Shown here piece by piece: positions 18,907-26,600 of a DNA stretch of 64,000 bases. Made by a program: the position numbers and the translations under genes. Every line of letters begins with the position of its first letter. Position 1 is the stretch's first letter. The notes below the pieces were generated by a model. The model worked only from the letters and a program-made list of their open reading frames with translations, searched no databases and was not told the DNA's origin. This DNA comes from Halobacillus dabanensis (lineage in GTDB: Bacteria > Bacillota > Bacilli > Bacillales > Halobacillaceae), in the NCBI RefSeq assembly GCF_900114165.1, contig NZ_FOSB01000006.1:1-64000 (forward strand), in the 5' to 3' direction.

Positions 18907-19459
18907 AACCATTATAAATCGTCAGTTTTTCTTGTATTGGCGTTCTTTTCTTTTGTTTAGGTTGTTGATCGAAAAATCCCATATGAATAAATCCTACAAT
19001 CTTCTCTCCTGGCTGTACCCCGAGGAGTTCTCGCACACGAGGTTCATGAATTTGCGGGTTTGTCTTCCAACAAACACCAAGTTGACGTTCCCAGGCTAAC
19101 AATTGGAAATTTTGTAGCATACAGCTAATCGCTCCGAAATTCTCTTCCCATTGTTTTTGGCGAGGATCTTCATCCATAACAGCAATGAGAAACGCAGCTG
19201 GTTGGCTGAAGTAGTTTCTTCTATTGTCTTGCATCTCTTTTGGGAATGTTTGTACTAGAGATTCCACGAAAGTTTCTTTTTCTTTAGTTGGTATAAAGAT
19301 AAATCTCCATGGTTCTCTTAAACCGTGCGTAGGAGCCCAACGCGCGTCTTCTAACAGCTCTGAAATAAGTTCTTCCGGTACTTCCTTATCTAAATAACCA
19401 CTCTTCACAGAACGGCGCTCACGAATAATTTGAGCTAAATTGGACTTCGACTGTTCCAT
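18905..19459 (-). CDS. Nitroreductase-family FMN-dependent oxidoreductase (YdjA-like)
   Basis: 184 residues, the short type of nitroreductase. FMN contacts come from the N-terminal IIRERRSVKSGY and DARWAPTHGLREPWRF, and the C-terminal PGEKIVGFIHMGFFDQQPKQKKR. Such enzymes reduce nitro groups, quinones or flavins with NAD(P)H. A Fur-box-like sequence lies about 45 bp upstream and the next gene downstream is an iron-siderophore binding protein, so a role in iron metabolism, such as reductive iron release, is possible; that is inference. Confidence 0.85.
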   Translation of the reverse strand: MEQSKSNLAQIIRERRSVKSGYLDKEVPEELISELLEDARWAPTHGLREPWRFIFIPTKEKETFVESLVQTFPKEMQDNRRNYFSQPAAFLIAVMDEDPRQKQWEENFGAISCMLQNFQLLAWERQLGVCWKTNPQIHEPRVRELLGVQPGEKIVGFIHMGFFDQQPKQKKRTPIQEKLTIYNG

Positions 19460-19500
19460 ATCCTCTCACCTACGTTATCTTTATTTTTTATACATGGTAA

Positions 19501-19515
19501 TGATAATCGTTCTCA
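19501..19515. promoter_or_regulatory. Candidate Fur box upstream of the nitroreductase gene
   Basis: TGATAATCGTTCTCA matches the 7-1-7 Fur motif TGATAAT-N-ATTATCA at 12 of 14 positions and lies 42-56 bp before the minus-strand start at 19459. Confidence 0.55.
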
Positions 19516-19746
19516 ATAATTTTGTCAATGCTTTTAGGTTTAATAAGTTTGATAGATCAATATTCGATTCACTACTTCAACCGAAAAGCAAATACATATA
19601 ATAATTGCTTTTCACCCCTCCTAAAATCTAAAGCTGTCCGGAATGTTTTTCCTGCTCTTTTTCTCTATAAGTTTTTATATGTAAAAGTTAGATATAAATG
19701 TCTCTTTGATTTAACTCTTTATGTGTGATCAAATATCTCTCTATTC

Positions 19747-19789
19747 ACACAAGAAAGCTACCTCCTCAAAGAAGGCAGCTTTCTTGTGT
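19747..19789 (-). terminator. Terminator of the siderophore-binding protein gene
   Basis: A 13-bp stem (ACACAAGAAAGCT / AGCTTTCTTGTGT) directly after the minus-strand stop. The 230 bp between it and the Fur box at 19501 hold nothing recognisable. Confidence 0.8.
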
Positions 19790-20754
19790 TATTCATTCAA
19801 TATTGCAGCGATTTCATTAGCTAATCGCTCAGCGGATAGAGGGCCAGCAAAAGTTCCCATGTCGCCTGGAAGCTTGTAGGTACGCCCCTCTTCAACAAAA
19901 TTTAAATTCGTCCATGCAGGATTATCAGCAAGGTTTTCAAATATAGGATCATCTTCCTGAACAAGGTAAAAGAAGTGAGCATCCTGATAATTTTGCAGGG
20001 ATTCCACATCTGAAGATACGAAACCGTAAATTTCAGGTTTCTCCGTAGATACTGCATTTTCAATTCCCATTTGATCCAGCACCCCTGCCACTACTGAATT
20101 GTCAGTAAATAATCTAAGTATCGGTGTATTTTGAGAAGTGAAGGCCTGGGTAACCACAGCTTGGATTTCTTCTGTATTATCGATGCTTTCACCCAATTCT
20201 GCCATTTCCATTTCCATATCAGAAATCACTTGTTCTGCCTTTTCTTCTTTTTTAAAAATTTCAGCCATTAAATTGAATTCATCTTTCATATGTGCGTATT
20301 GATCGCTTGCTCCTTCTTCTGAATAAGGAGCGAACATCACGGTAGGAGCGATTTCATTCAGTTTGTCAGCAAAACTTTCATGTCTATATTCAGCTCCAAT
20401 AATCAAATCGGGATCTAAGCGGGAGATCGCTTCAAAATTTGGTTCCGAACGTGTTCCCACATCTTCCACTTTATCAGCTAGCGGTTCTCCTACATTCACC
20501 CATTTATCGTAACCTTCTTTATCTGCCACTCCAACAGGCTGGATCCCCAAAGGGAGCATATGCTCTATGTAAGACCACTCTAAAACAACTACTTTTTCTG
20601 GCACACCAGTAATTTCAACTTCCCCCGTACTTGCTTCAATTGTTCTAGACTCTGCAGTTTCTTTTGAAGTTACTTCTTCACTACTTTCTCCATTGCTGCA
20701 ACCAGCCATAAATACAACTAACAATAGAAACATCAAGCATGGTACTTTTTTCAC
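19789..20754 (-). CDS. Iron-siderophore ABC transporter substrate-binding lipoprotein
   Basis: 321 residues. Signal peptide with lipobox FMAGC at residues 15-19, so it is lipid-anchored outside the membrane. The mature protein follows the FecB/YfmC-type periplasmic-binding fold: VVVLEWSYIEHMLPLGIQPVGVAD, then PNFEAISRLDPDLIIGAEYRH, and the closing LPGDMGTFAGPLSAERLANEI. It would deliver ferric siderophore or citrate to a membrane permease. No permease or ATPase gene is adjacent, so it must use one encoded elsewhere. Two Fur boxes lie upstream. Confidence 0.9.
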   Translation of the reverse strand: MKKVPCLMFLLLVVFMAGCSNGESSEEVTSKETAESRTIEASTGEVEITGVPEKVVVLEWSYIEHMLPLGIQPVGVADKEGYDKWVNVGEPLADKVEDVGTRSEPNFEAISRLDPDLIIGAEYRHESFADKLNEIAPTVMFAPYSEEGASDQYAHMKDEFNLMAEIFKKEEKAEQVISDMEMEMAELGESIDNTEEIQAVVTQAFTSQNTPILRLFTDNSVVAGVLDQMGIENAVSTEKPEIYGFVSSDVESLQNYQDAHFFYLVQEDDPIFENLADNPAWTNLNFVEEGRTYKLPGDMGTFAGPLSAERLANEIAAILNE

Positions 20755-20787
20755 TCTTCTTTCAACCTCCCATAAGATATCTGTAAT

Positions 20788-20862
20788 TGATAAAGATTAT
20801 CATTATCAAATAAAGTGTAAGGAAGTTAACAGACTTTGTCAATGAAAATGATTATCATTCAC
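20788..20862. promoter_or_regulatory. Two Fur boxes before the siderophore-binding protein gene
   Basis: GATAAAGATTATCATTATC (20789-20807) matches the 19-bp Fur consensus GATAATGATAATCATTATC at 17 positions; GAAAATGATTATCATTCAC (20844-20862) matches at about 15. They lie 34 to 108 bp before the minus-strand start. The rest of the 325-bp gap up to the lipoprotein gene at 21080 shows nothing further. Confidence 0.8.
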
Positions 20863-21079
20863 AGGTCTGTGAGAGGACTATCTCCATTTGATAAATAATC
20901 CGAAAAATGACTGAAATGTTGATGCCGCATAGTAAATTGAAAATTCCCCCTTTAGTTTCCTCTCTATAATGTAATAATCTCCTACCATTGTTTTAACATT
21001 GTATACTCAATCCAGGCTTTGTTATGAAATGCAGCTAAATCGGTCATCCTAAATAAGGAAAATAGATGGAGGGATAAAA

Positions 21080-21556
21080 ATGAAAAATATAATCATTTTG
21101 GTAATGTTATCTATGCTTGTACTCACCGGTTGCAATACAGGTGCTCCCGAGGAAAGAGCCCAAGATTCCCAACCACAACAAATGTCTACAGAACGTACGG
21201 ATGGTATTAAAAATGTTTCTCACCCTATCGGAAACAAGGAGGGAACAAAATTACCTTTCATGGTTTTCGATCTTGAAATTGATTACGTTGATACGCTCTC
21301 CTACGAAATAGAATATCGGCAACAAGGAGATCAGACCACAGCAGTTATTAATGAAATTGGGAAAGAAGAGATTTCTGGAGAAAAAGCTTTTGATCAGTTG
21401 ACTCCCCACTTTATGGAGTTGAGTTTTGATGAGGAATCTTCAAAAGATGAAGTCATAAACGATGTATTAAATGTTTTCGGTTTAGATGAGACCTATAAAG
21501 AATTCAAGCTTTATGTGACTTATAATAATGGCCAACGTTTAGAATATGAGGATTAA
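21080..21556 (+). CDS. yusW: YusW-like lipoprotein
   Basis: 158 residues. Signal peptide with lipobox LVLTGC at residues 13-18 and a Thr/Gln-rich linker, then a small alpha-beta domain with the YusW pattern: LPFMVFDLEIDY, YEIEYRQQGDQTTAVINE, GEKAFDQLTPHF and YKEFKLYVTYNNGQRLEYED. Members are found in Bacillaceae envelopes; their function is unknown. Ribosome site GGAGGG 8 bp before the ATG, own terminator downstream, so monocistronic. Confidence 0.8.
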   Translation: MKNIIILVMLSMLVLTGCNTGAPEERAQDSQPQQMSTERTDGIKNVSHPIGNKEGTKLPFMVFDLEIDYVDTLSYEIEYRQQGDQTTAVINEIGKEEISGEKAFDQLTPHFMELSFDEESSKDEVINDVLNVFGLDETYKEFKLYVTYNNGQRLEYED

Positions 21557-21566
21557 ATCATAAAAA

Positions 21567-21607
21567 AAACAAGCATATAGTCTGAGGACTTGAATGCTTG
21601 TTTTTTT
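21567..21607 (+). terminator. Terminator after the yusW-like gene
   Basis: Stem AAACAAGCAT / ATGCTTGTTT followed by a run of seven or more T on the plus strand. Confidence 0.85.
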
Positions 21608-21616
21608 AATTATTTT

Positions 21617-21640
21617 TCGGAGTTGCTACTAAGTTTTAAG
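21617..21640 (-). repeat. Dispersed 21-26-bp repeat, copy 3, at the cvfB stop
   Basis: On the minus strand it reads CTTAAAACTTAGTAGCAACT then CCGA, starting within the last cvfB codon and including its TAA stop. It is followed by an A-rich tail ending ATTAAAAAAAC, matching copy 4 beyond the core. Confidence 0.85.
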
Positions 21641-22508
21641 AGCGATCATGATTGATTACAGTCTTGCCGTCTTTTTGTATAACTTTTCTTTCCTTTAATA
21701 ATTGGCCTAATGCGCGTTTGAAAGCCGATTTACTAATTTTAAAAGTTTTTCTGATCTCCTCAGGATCACTTTTATCATGTAAATGCATTACCCCGTCATT
21801 TTCTACGAGGTAATCATAAATCACTTCTGCATCTTCTTTCATCCCCTCTTGTTTTAGAGGGCGGAGAGAAAGGTTGATTGTTCCGTCATCTTTGACATCA
21901 ATCACCCTTGCAGTAATTGTTTCTCCCAATCTAGGCTCCTCTTTCCTTTCTGTCGGATGTACAAATCCTCTGTATCCTTCCCCCGTCAATACAGCGGAAC
22001 CCGCTTTAGTGGAGCGATAGACACGAGCGGTGACTTCCTGATGAAGGAGATCTTCCGGGGCAGGCTCTAAATCATTGATAACTTCCTGTTCAGAGATTGG
22101 TTCAGCGAGGAGTCGCCCCTTCTTATCTAATTCCAGACTCACAAACATAAAATCCCCTTCTTTAGGCCACACTGTTTTCAAAAGGGGGAGATGGTCAGTT
22201 GAAACAAGGATATCTTTATCATTCAATCCAATATCAACGAAGACTCCCATATTAGGAATCACTTCAACGACTTCTGCCCAACCATATGTTTCATTGGTTA
22301 CCTCGGGTATTTTCATCGTAGCGACCATTTTTCCTTTTTTATCTTCATAAATGAAGCAGCGCAGTTTATCATTCAAATCAATCTCCTGGTCGACTTCTTC
22401 ATCCGGGAGAACTACTTCCTTATCCCCCACTTTCAAAAGGAATGCGTTCGTAATTTTCTTTTCAACTTTTCCAGCTTGTACAGTACCTAATATGTTGACA
22501 TCTTTCAC
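21636..22508 (-). CDS. cvfB: S1-domain RNA-binding regulator CvfB (YitL)
   Basis: 290 residues with the CvfB layout: three S1-like OB folds (approximately residues 1-65, 70-130 with TYGWAEVVEVIPNMGVFVDIG, and 145-215 with YRGFVHPTE...ARVIDVKDDGTINLSLRP) and a C-terminal winged helix (KISKSAFKRALGQLLKERKV). In Staphylococcus aureus CvfB binds RNA and affects virulence gene expression; in bacilli the targets are unknown. Cytoplasmic. The stop codon lies inside a dispersed repeat, so the last residue may have been recoded by its insertion. Confidence 0.9.
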   Translation of the reverse strand: MKDVNILGTVQAGKVEKKITNAFLLKVGDKEVVLPDEEVDQEIDLNDKLRCFIYEDKKGKMVATMKIPEVTNETYGWAEVVEVIPNMGVFVDIGLNDKDILVSTDHLPLLKTVWPKEGDFMFVSLELDKKGRLLAEPISEQEVINDLEPAPEDLLHQEVTARVYRSTKAGSAVLTGEGYRGFVHPTERKEEPRLGETITARVIDVKDDGTINLSLRPLKQEGMKEDAEVIYDYLVENDGVMHLHDKSDPEEIRKTFKISKSAFKRALGQLLKERKVIQKDGKTVINHDRS

Positions 22509-22595
22509 GTTATTTCATCCTTTTTCGAGACGTAATGGTATTTATTATAGCTTACATGGGCTCTTTTTAAAACGGTTTGTTTATGTAAAAAGGGA

Positions 22596-22622
22596 AAAGC
22601 GTGGCGGTACGCCACGCTTTTT
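22596..22622 (-). terminator. Terminator between yjcZ and cvfB
   Basis: Stem AAAGCGTGGCG / CGCCACGCTTT with a 3-base loop, 6 bp after the yjcZ-like stop on the minus strand and followed there by CTTTTCCC; upstream of the cvfB start. Confidence 0.8.
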
Positions 22623-22627
22623 AGTGA

Positions 22628-22714
22628 TTAATACCACCAAGAAGCTCCTACAATAATTAGGAGAATAAACAATACAACGATTAACGCAAAGCCTCCACCA
22701 TATCCTTTACTCAT
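22628..22714 (-). CDS. yjcZ: YjcZ-family small membrane peptide
   Basis: 28 residues: MSKGYGGGFALIVVLF, then a hydrophobic ILLIIVGASWWY end. This is the compact glycine-rich start plus single membrane helix of the YjcZ/SscA family, small Bacillales peptides linked to spores or membranes. AAAGGGGGG lies 6-7 bp before the ATG and a terminator follows directly. Too short for ordinary gene finders. Confidence 0.85.
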   Translation of the reverse strand: MSKGYGGGFALIVVLFILLIIVGASWWY

Positions 22715-22808
22715 TCCAATTCCCCCCTTTACTTCTATATATGAAAATTAGAAGTAATTCGTATGGGTGAAAGGAGGATATTTTGGATTAATTGAGTAGA
22801 ACTTTTTG

Positions 22809-23798
22809 TTAAAACATTTTAGAAACAAGCTCATATGATCGTTTTTTCTCTTCAAATTCGAAAATATTTGTAATAATTAAGAATTCTTCTGTGTCGTATA
22901 TTTTTGATAAAGCTACCAACTGTTCTTGAACTTGTTCTGGTGTTCCAATGATACAACGGCGACGGTTATGACTGATTTTTTTCACTTCTTCTTCAGTGTA
23001 TGGGTAATTGACAGCTTCGTCAGTAGATGGTACACGTGTATCTAAGCCTTTTTCTACTTTTAAAAGCCATAAATCCTGACTTTTTGCCAGTTCTTCTGCT
23101 TTTTCTTCCGTTTCCGCACAGACAACAAAAACACAGACATTTACTTGTGGTTGTTTTAATCCTGCTATAGGTTTGAATCTTTCCCGGTATGTGGTTATAG
23201 CCTCTTGCCCCTGGTCAGGGTTAATAAAGTGGCCAAAAGTGAACCCAGTTCCATTGATGGCAGCATGCTTTGCGCCTCTAGCTGACAATCCGAGAATCCA
23301 CATCTCTGGGTTATGAATAGTTTCGGGTCTCACGGTAACTCCGAAGTACCTGTCCCCTTTTGGTACAGAATTGTATAAGAAATGACGCAACTCCTTAACT
23401 TGTCTTGAAAAGGAACTGAGCGGCTTCTCTATTCCATCTGTGAGCGCAAGACGAGTTTTAGGTCCCCCACCAGGAGATCTTCCTAAGCCAAGGTCAATCC
23501 TCCCTGGATGGAAAGCTTCCAGCATACGGAAATTCTCGGCAACCTTGAAAGGACTGTACTGTGGTAGTAAAACTCCTCCAGAGCCTACCCGGATTCTATT
23601 CGTTTCTTGAGCGATTTGACTGATTAAAACTTCTGGTGAAGAACTTGCAAGTCCATTCGTACTATGATGTTCCGCCACCCAATACCGATGGAAATTGAGT
23701 TTTTCTGTATGTTTAGCTAACTGTATCGTTTGTCTCAAAGCTTCTTCGGCTGTTGTTCCTTTAGAAATTGGACTTTGATCCAATACACTTAACTTCAA
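22809..23798 (-). CDS. Luciferase-like flavin-dependent monooxygenase (MsnO8/YwcH type)
   Basis: 329 residues from a TTG at 23798 placed 8 bp after GGAGG (giving MKLSVLDQSPIS); the longer ATG start at 23831 overlaps the PadR gene and lacks a ribosome site. Bacterial luciferase fold with HRYWVAEHHSTNGLASSSPEVL, RIRVGSGGVLLPQYSPFKVAE and HPGRIDLGLGRSPGG. It uses reduced FMN and oxygen on an unknown substrate. It is 16 bp downstream of a PadR-type regulator gene, so the two form an operon and the regulator probably controls this oxidoreductase. Confidence 0.88.
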   Translation of the reverse strand: MKLSVLDQSPISKGTTAEEALRQTIQLAKHTEKLNFHRYWVAEHHSTNGLASSSPEVLISQIAQETNRIRVGSGGVLLPQYSPFKVAENFRMLEAFHPGRIDLGLGRSPGGGPKTRLALTDGIEKPLSSFSRQVKELRHFLYNSVPKGDRYFGVTVRPETIHNPEMWILGLSARGAKHAAINGTGFTFGHFINPDQGQEAITTYRERFKPIAGLKQPQVNVCVFVVCAETEEKAEELAKSQDLWLLKVEKGLDTRVPSTDEAVNYPYTEEEVKKISHNRRRCIIGTPEQVQEQLVALSKIYDTEEFLIITNIFEFEEKKRSYELVSKMF

Positions 23799-23814
23799 AT
23801 CCGGACTCCTCCCC

Positions 23815-24195
23815 TCAACGATAGACATCATTCATGATCTTTTTAAGTATGTGTATTTGTTCTTCGAATAATAATTTATATCTTTTTTTCAATACGTCGA
23901 ATTCTTCTTTACCTTGATCTGTTAGCGAATACCAATAAACCTTTTGCCTTTTTTTATCATGAGATTTATAATCTTCTTTTCGATGTAGTAAACCCTCTTC
24001 CGTCATTTCGTGTAATGTATCTAATAAAGTCGACGGTGCTGGAACCCAGTTATTAGTCAATTTTTTGAATTCAGATTTAAAATGCTCACTGATCATTGGT
24101 TGATGAACTTGTAATAAGTGCATAATATAGAACTTGGTGAATTGTGCAGCACTCATATTTAATGCAAATCGTTTCGGATTGTTTTTATGAGACAA
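23815..24195 (-). CDS. PadR-family transcriptional regulator
   Basis: 126 residues. Winged helix with the PadR pattern FTKFYIMHLLQVHQPMISEHF, APSTLLDTLHEMTEEGLLHR and KVYWYSLTDQGKEEFDVLKKR, ending in a dimerisation helix. PadR repressors usually respond to small aromatics or drugs and control adjacent detoxification genes. First gene of a two-gene operon with the flavin monooxygenase. Confidence 0.85.
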   Translation of the reverse strand: MSHKNNPKRFALNMSAAQFTKFYIMHLLQVHQPMISEHFKSEFKKLTNNWVPAPSTLLDTLHEMTEEGLLHRKEDYKSHDKKRQKVYWYSLTDQGKEEFDVLKKRYKLLFEEQIHILKKIMNDVYR

Positions 24196-24311
24196 ATTGA
24201 TCCACCCTTTCTTATAAAATAGCTCTTTCTACTATTCTACAATAAAAGGTGGATCAATTGTCCATTCATACGAATATTCGTTCGGTTGTATAGTATGTTT
24301 TTTAATAAAAG

Positions 24312-24338
24312 TTCGGAGTTGCTACTAAGTTTTAAGAA
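24312..24338 (-). repeat. Dispersed 21-26-bp repeat, copy 4, behind the oxidoreductase gene
   Basis: On the minus strand it reads CTTAAAACTTAGTAGCAACT then CCGAA, beginning about 9 bp after the stop of the gene at 24345, with an A-rich tail (ATTAAAAAAC) like copy 3. Confidence 0.85.
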
Positions 24339-24344
24339 AGAATG

Positions 24345-25343
24345 TTATGTCATTCGAAAACCAATTTTCCCGAAGTTTTGAGAATCACGGATATATTCAA
24401 ACGCTTGTTTATGTTCTTCTACTGTGAAAATCTTATCCAGCTGCGGTCGGATTTCATGTTTACTAACAAATGCAAGCATATCACGCAGTTCTTCTCCACT
24501 TCCCATTGTAGATCCTAATAGATTATATTGTCCGTAGAAGAATTGGCGAATATTGAAGCTCACTTCATCTTCTGTGGTTGAACCAAAAGTCACAATGGTA
24601 CCACCCTTACGAATAACGTTAAGCGATTTATTAAAGGTGGCATTTCCAATACTTTCGATCAGAAGATCAACTTTTTCTGATTTTAGAGCCTCCTGCCAAT
24701 CTGCTTCTGTGGAAATAGCTATATCCGCTCCCAATTTTAATGCTTCTTCCTGCTTTTGTTCGGAACGGGAGGTAACAATGACCCTGGCACCGATTGCTTT
24801 TGCAAACTTCAAAGCAAACGTCAACACTCCGCTTCCGATCCCTGGCAACATAACTGTTTGATCCGCTTGTAATTTCCCTCTGGTGAATAAGGCACGATAA
24901 GCAGTCAAAGCAGCAAGAGGTAAGACTCCGGCTTCTTCGAAAGACAAATGCGCTGGTTTCTTTTCCACATGATCTTCTGTACATAAATAATATTCAGCAA
25001 ATGTCCCGTGATCAGGAAGACCCACAATTTCAAAACCTTCCGGAGGTGCGTCACTATTCTTTTGCCAACCTAGACCCGGATTGACAACAACTTCATCTCC
25101 TTCTTTAAATCTCTTCACATTTTCACCAATGGCTTCCACTACACCGGAAGCATCTGATCCTGGTATCAAAGCAGGGTCTTCAGCGGTATGCCGCTTCGTA
25201 ATCACTGCTAAATCCCTTCGATTCATTCCTGCTGTATGTATTTTAATCTTAACCTCATTTTCCGCCAAGTTCTTCTCAGCCATTTCTTTTACTTGAAGAC
25301 CTTCGAGTCCATTCTTTCCTTCGTGTACGATTGCTCTCATCAT
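24345..25343 (-). CDS. Zinc-type alcohol dehydrogenase/quinone oxidoreductase family protein (YogA-like)
   Basis: 332 residues starting at ATGATG, 5-8 bp after AAAGGAGA; the longer frame to 25385 lacks a ribosome site. MDR superfamily. The N-terminal GroES-like domain has GMNRRDLAVITKRH and PGSDASGVVEAIGENVKRFKEGDEV; the NADPH Rossmann fold has LPGIGSGVLTFALKFAKAIGA and VIVTSRSEQK. The structural-zinc cysteine cluster is absent, which favours a quinone-reductase or enoyl-reductase-like activity. Substrate unknown. Monocistronic. Confidence 0.85.
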   Translation of the reverse strand: MMRAIVHEGKNGLEGLQVKEMAEKNLAENEVKIKIHTAGMNRRDLAVITKRHTAEDPALIPGSDASGVVEAIGENVKRFKEGDEVVVNPGLGWQKNSDAPPEGFEIVGLPDHGTFAEYYLCTEDHVEKKPAHLSFEEAGVLPLAALTAYRALFTRGKLQADQTVMLPGIGSGVLTFALKFAKAIGARVIVTSRSEQKQEEALKLGADIAISTEADWQEALKSEKVDLLIESIGNATFNKSLNVIRKGGTIVTFGSTTEDEVSFNIRQFFYGQYNLLGSTMGSGEELRDMLAFVSKHEIRPQLDKIFTVEEHKQAFEYIRDSQNFGKIGFRMT

Positions 25344-25424
25344 AGCATCTCCTTTCAAGGATTTATTTTGACTATAGTCTACCAATAAGTCATCTGGGTT
25401 GAAAGCAATACAACTCCAAACAAA

Positions 25425-25454
25425 AACTCCTTTCTATTTTTATAGAAAGGAGTT
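25425..25454 (-). terminator. Terminator of the yocH-like gene
   Basis: A 13-bp stem (AACTCCTTTCTAT / ATAGAAAGGAGTT) with a TTTT loop and a TTTTTG tail on the minus strand, 19 bp after the stop. Confidence 0.88.
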
Positions 25455-25472
25455 ATTAGCAATATAGTTCTA

Positions 25473-26276
25473 TTAGTCCGCTAATACTTGAACTTTAACT
25501 GACTGTCTGCCAAAACTCAATGCGTCCTCACGGGATGGCATGAAGATATCAATACGGTTTCCGTTGATTGCTCCGCCTGTGTCTCCTGCGATTGCTGTAC
25601 CGTAACCTTCCACATACACTTTAGAGCCAAGTGGAATCACATTCGGATCGACAGCGATGACTTTTTGGTTAGGATTTGCTTTTAAATCGATGCCTGTGGC
25701 AGTCACACCGCTGCATCCTGTGCAGTAAGCCGTATAAGCAGTAGCTTCTGCTGTGAATTCTTTGATGACGTCATTTCCAGAATCCTGACTTGTACTGGTC
25801 TGAGTAGCTGTTGATGTATTCGTACTCGTCTTAGTAGTAGTACTGGTCGAGCTTGGAGTACTTGTCTTTACTGCCTGTCCATCGACTTTGAACTGGTCAC
25901 CTGGATGAATGAGGGTAGAAGTCAGATTGTTCCACGCCATTAGCTGGTCAACAGAAGTATTAAATTTTTGTGAAATGGCGTACAACGTGTCTCCGGACTT
26001 CACAGTATACGTGGATGTATTCGAAGACTTAGTAGATGAAGAATTGCTGGATTTAGCTTCGCTAGAAACTGTCAGAGTTTGATTTGGGTAAATCAAATTC
26101 GAATTTAGGTTGTTCCACGATTTCAGATCATTAACGGATACATTATATTGTTGAGAGATCCCCCAAAGTGTCTCCCCTTTATTGATAGTATGTTCATTTG
26201 CGTCTGCACTTACGGTTGTGGCGAAAACTCCAGTTAAGGCTACGGTAGCTGCAACAGAAAATACGGTTTTTTTCAT
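25473..26276 (-). CDS. yocH: Secreted LysM-3D domain cell-wall protein (YocH-like)
   Basis: 267 residues. Signal peptide (MKKTVFSVAATVALTGVFA, cleavage near TTVSA-DA), then two LysM peptidoglycan-binding domains (about 29-72, HTINKGETLWGISQQYNVS; and 91-135, YTVKSGDTLYAISQKFNTS), a Ser/Thr-rich linker of about 45 residues, and a C-terminal 3D domain (about 175-267) with the DPNVIPLGSKVYVEGYG and GAINGNRIDIFM motifs, whose Asp residues are required in MltA-like lytic enzymes. In B. subtilis YocH is a WalRK target with muralytic activity. Three WalR-like half-sites upstream agree. Confidence 0.9.
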   Translation of the reverse strand: MKKTVFSVAATVALTGVFATTVSADANEHTINKGETLWGISQQYNVSVNDLKSWNNLNSNLIYPNQTLTVSSEAKSSNSSSTKSSNTSTYTVKSGDTLYAISQKFNTSVDQLMAWNNLTSTLIHPGDQFKVDGQAVKTSTPSSTSTTTKTSTNTSTATQTSTSQDSGNDVIKEFTAEATAYTAYCTGCSGVTATGIDLKANPNQKVIAVDPNVIPLGSKVYVEGYGTAIAGDTGGAINGNRIDIFMPSREDALSFGRQSVKVQVLAD

Positions 26277-26399
26277 GAGATTCTGCCTCCTCTTGATTGG
26301 TCGATCACTAGATTTCTTTCGGTGATCAATTCACAATTACAAGATTACCAGAATCTCGAAATATGATAAGAACAAACAAGCAACAGTTTCGTTGCAATC

Positions 26400-26427
26400 C
26401 TTACATGTACATTGCATCAGCATTACA
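26400..26427 (-). promoter_or_regulatory. Candidate WalR binding region upstream of yocH
   Basis: On the minus strand TGTAAT-N5-TGCAAT-N5-TGTAAG gives three half-sites in 11-bp phase, close to the WalR consensus TGTWAH-N5-TGTWAH with one mismatch in the middle copy. It lies 124-151 bp before the start codon. The 125-bp leader between has a 6-bp hairpin (GATCAC/GTGATC) but no recognisable riboswitch. Confidence 0.45.
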
Positions 26428-26566
26428 AACTCGGCATTTGCACTGTATATCAGTCAAAAATACCCATAAAATGTATCTATTCGTCAAAATAATACAAACT
26501 AGGATGCTGTCAATTTATATATTTTTTTCCCTTTAAAATCAAAATAAAAACATATTTTAGCGAAAA

Positions 26567-26597
26567 AAAGCGTCTATCCCATAAGGGTAGACGCTTT
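26567..26597 (-). terminator. Terminator of ykpA
   Basis: Stem AAAGCGTCTAtCCC / GGGTAGACGCTTT with a 4-base loop, followed on the minus strand by TTTTTTTCG; it directly follows the ykpA stop. Confidence 0.88.
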
Positions 26598-26600
26598 GAA

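Noticed and set aside
26277-26400. c-di-AMP (ydaO-type) riboswitch before the LysM-3D gene
   Set aside because: Such switches often precede cell-wall hydrolase genes, but the 125-nt leader lacks the conserved core; only a 6-bp hairpin is present.
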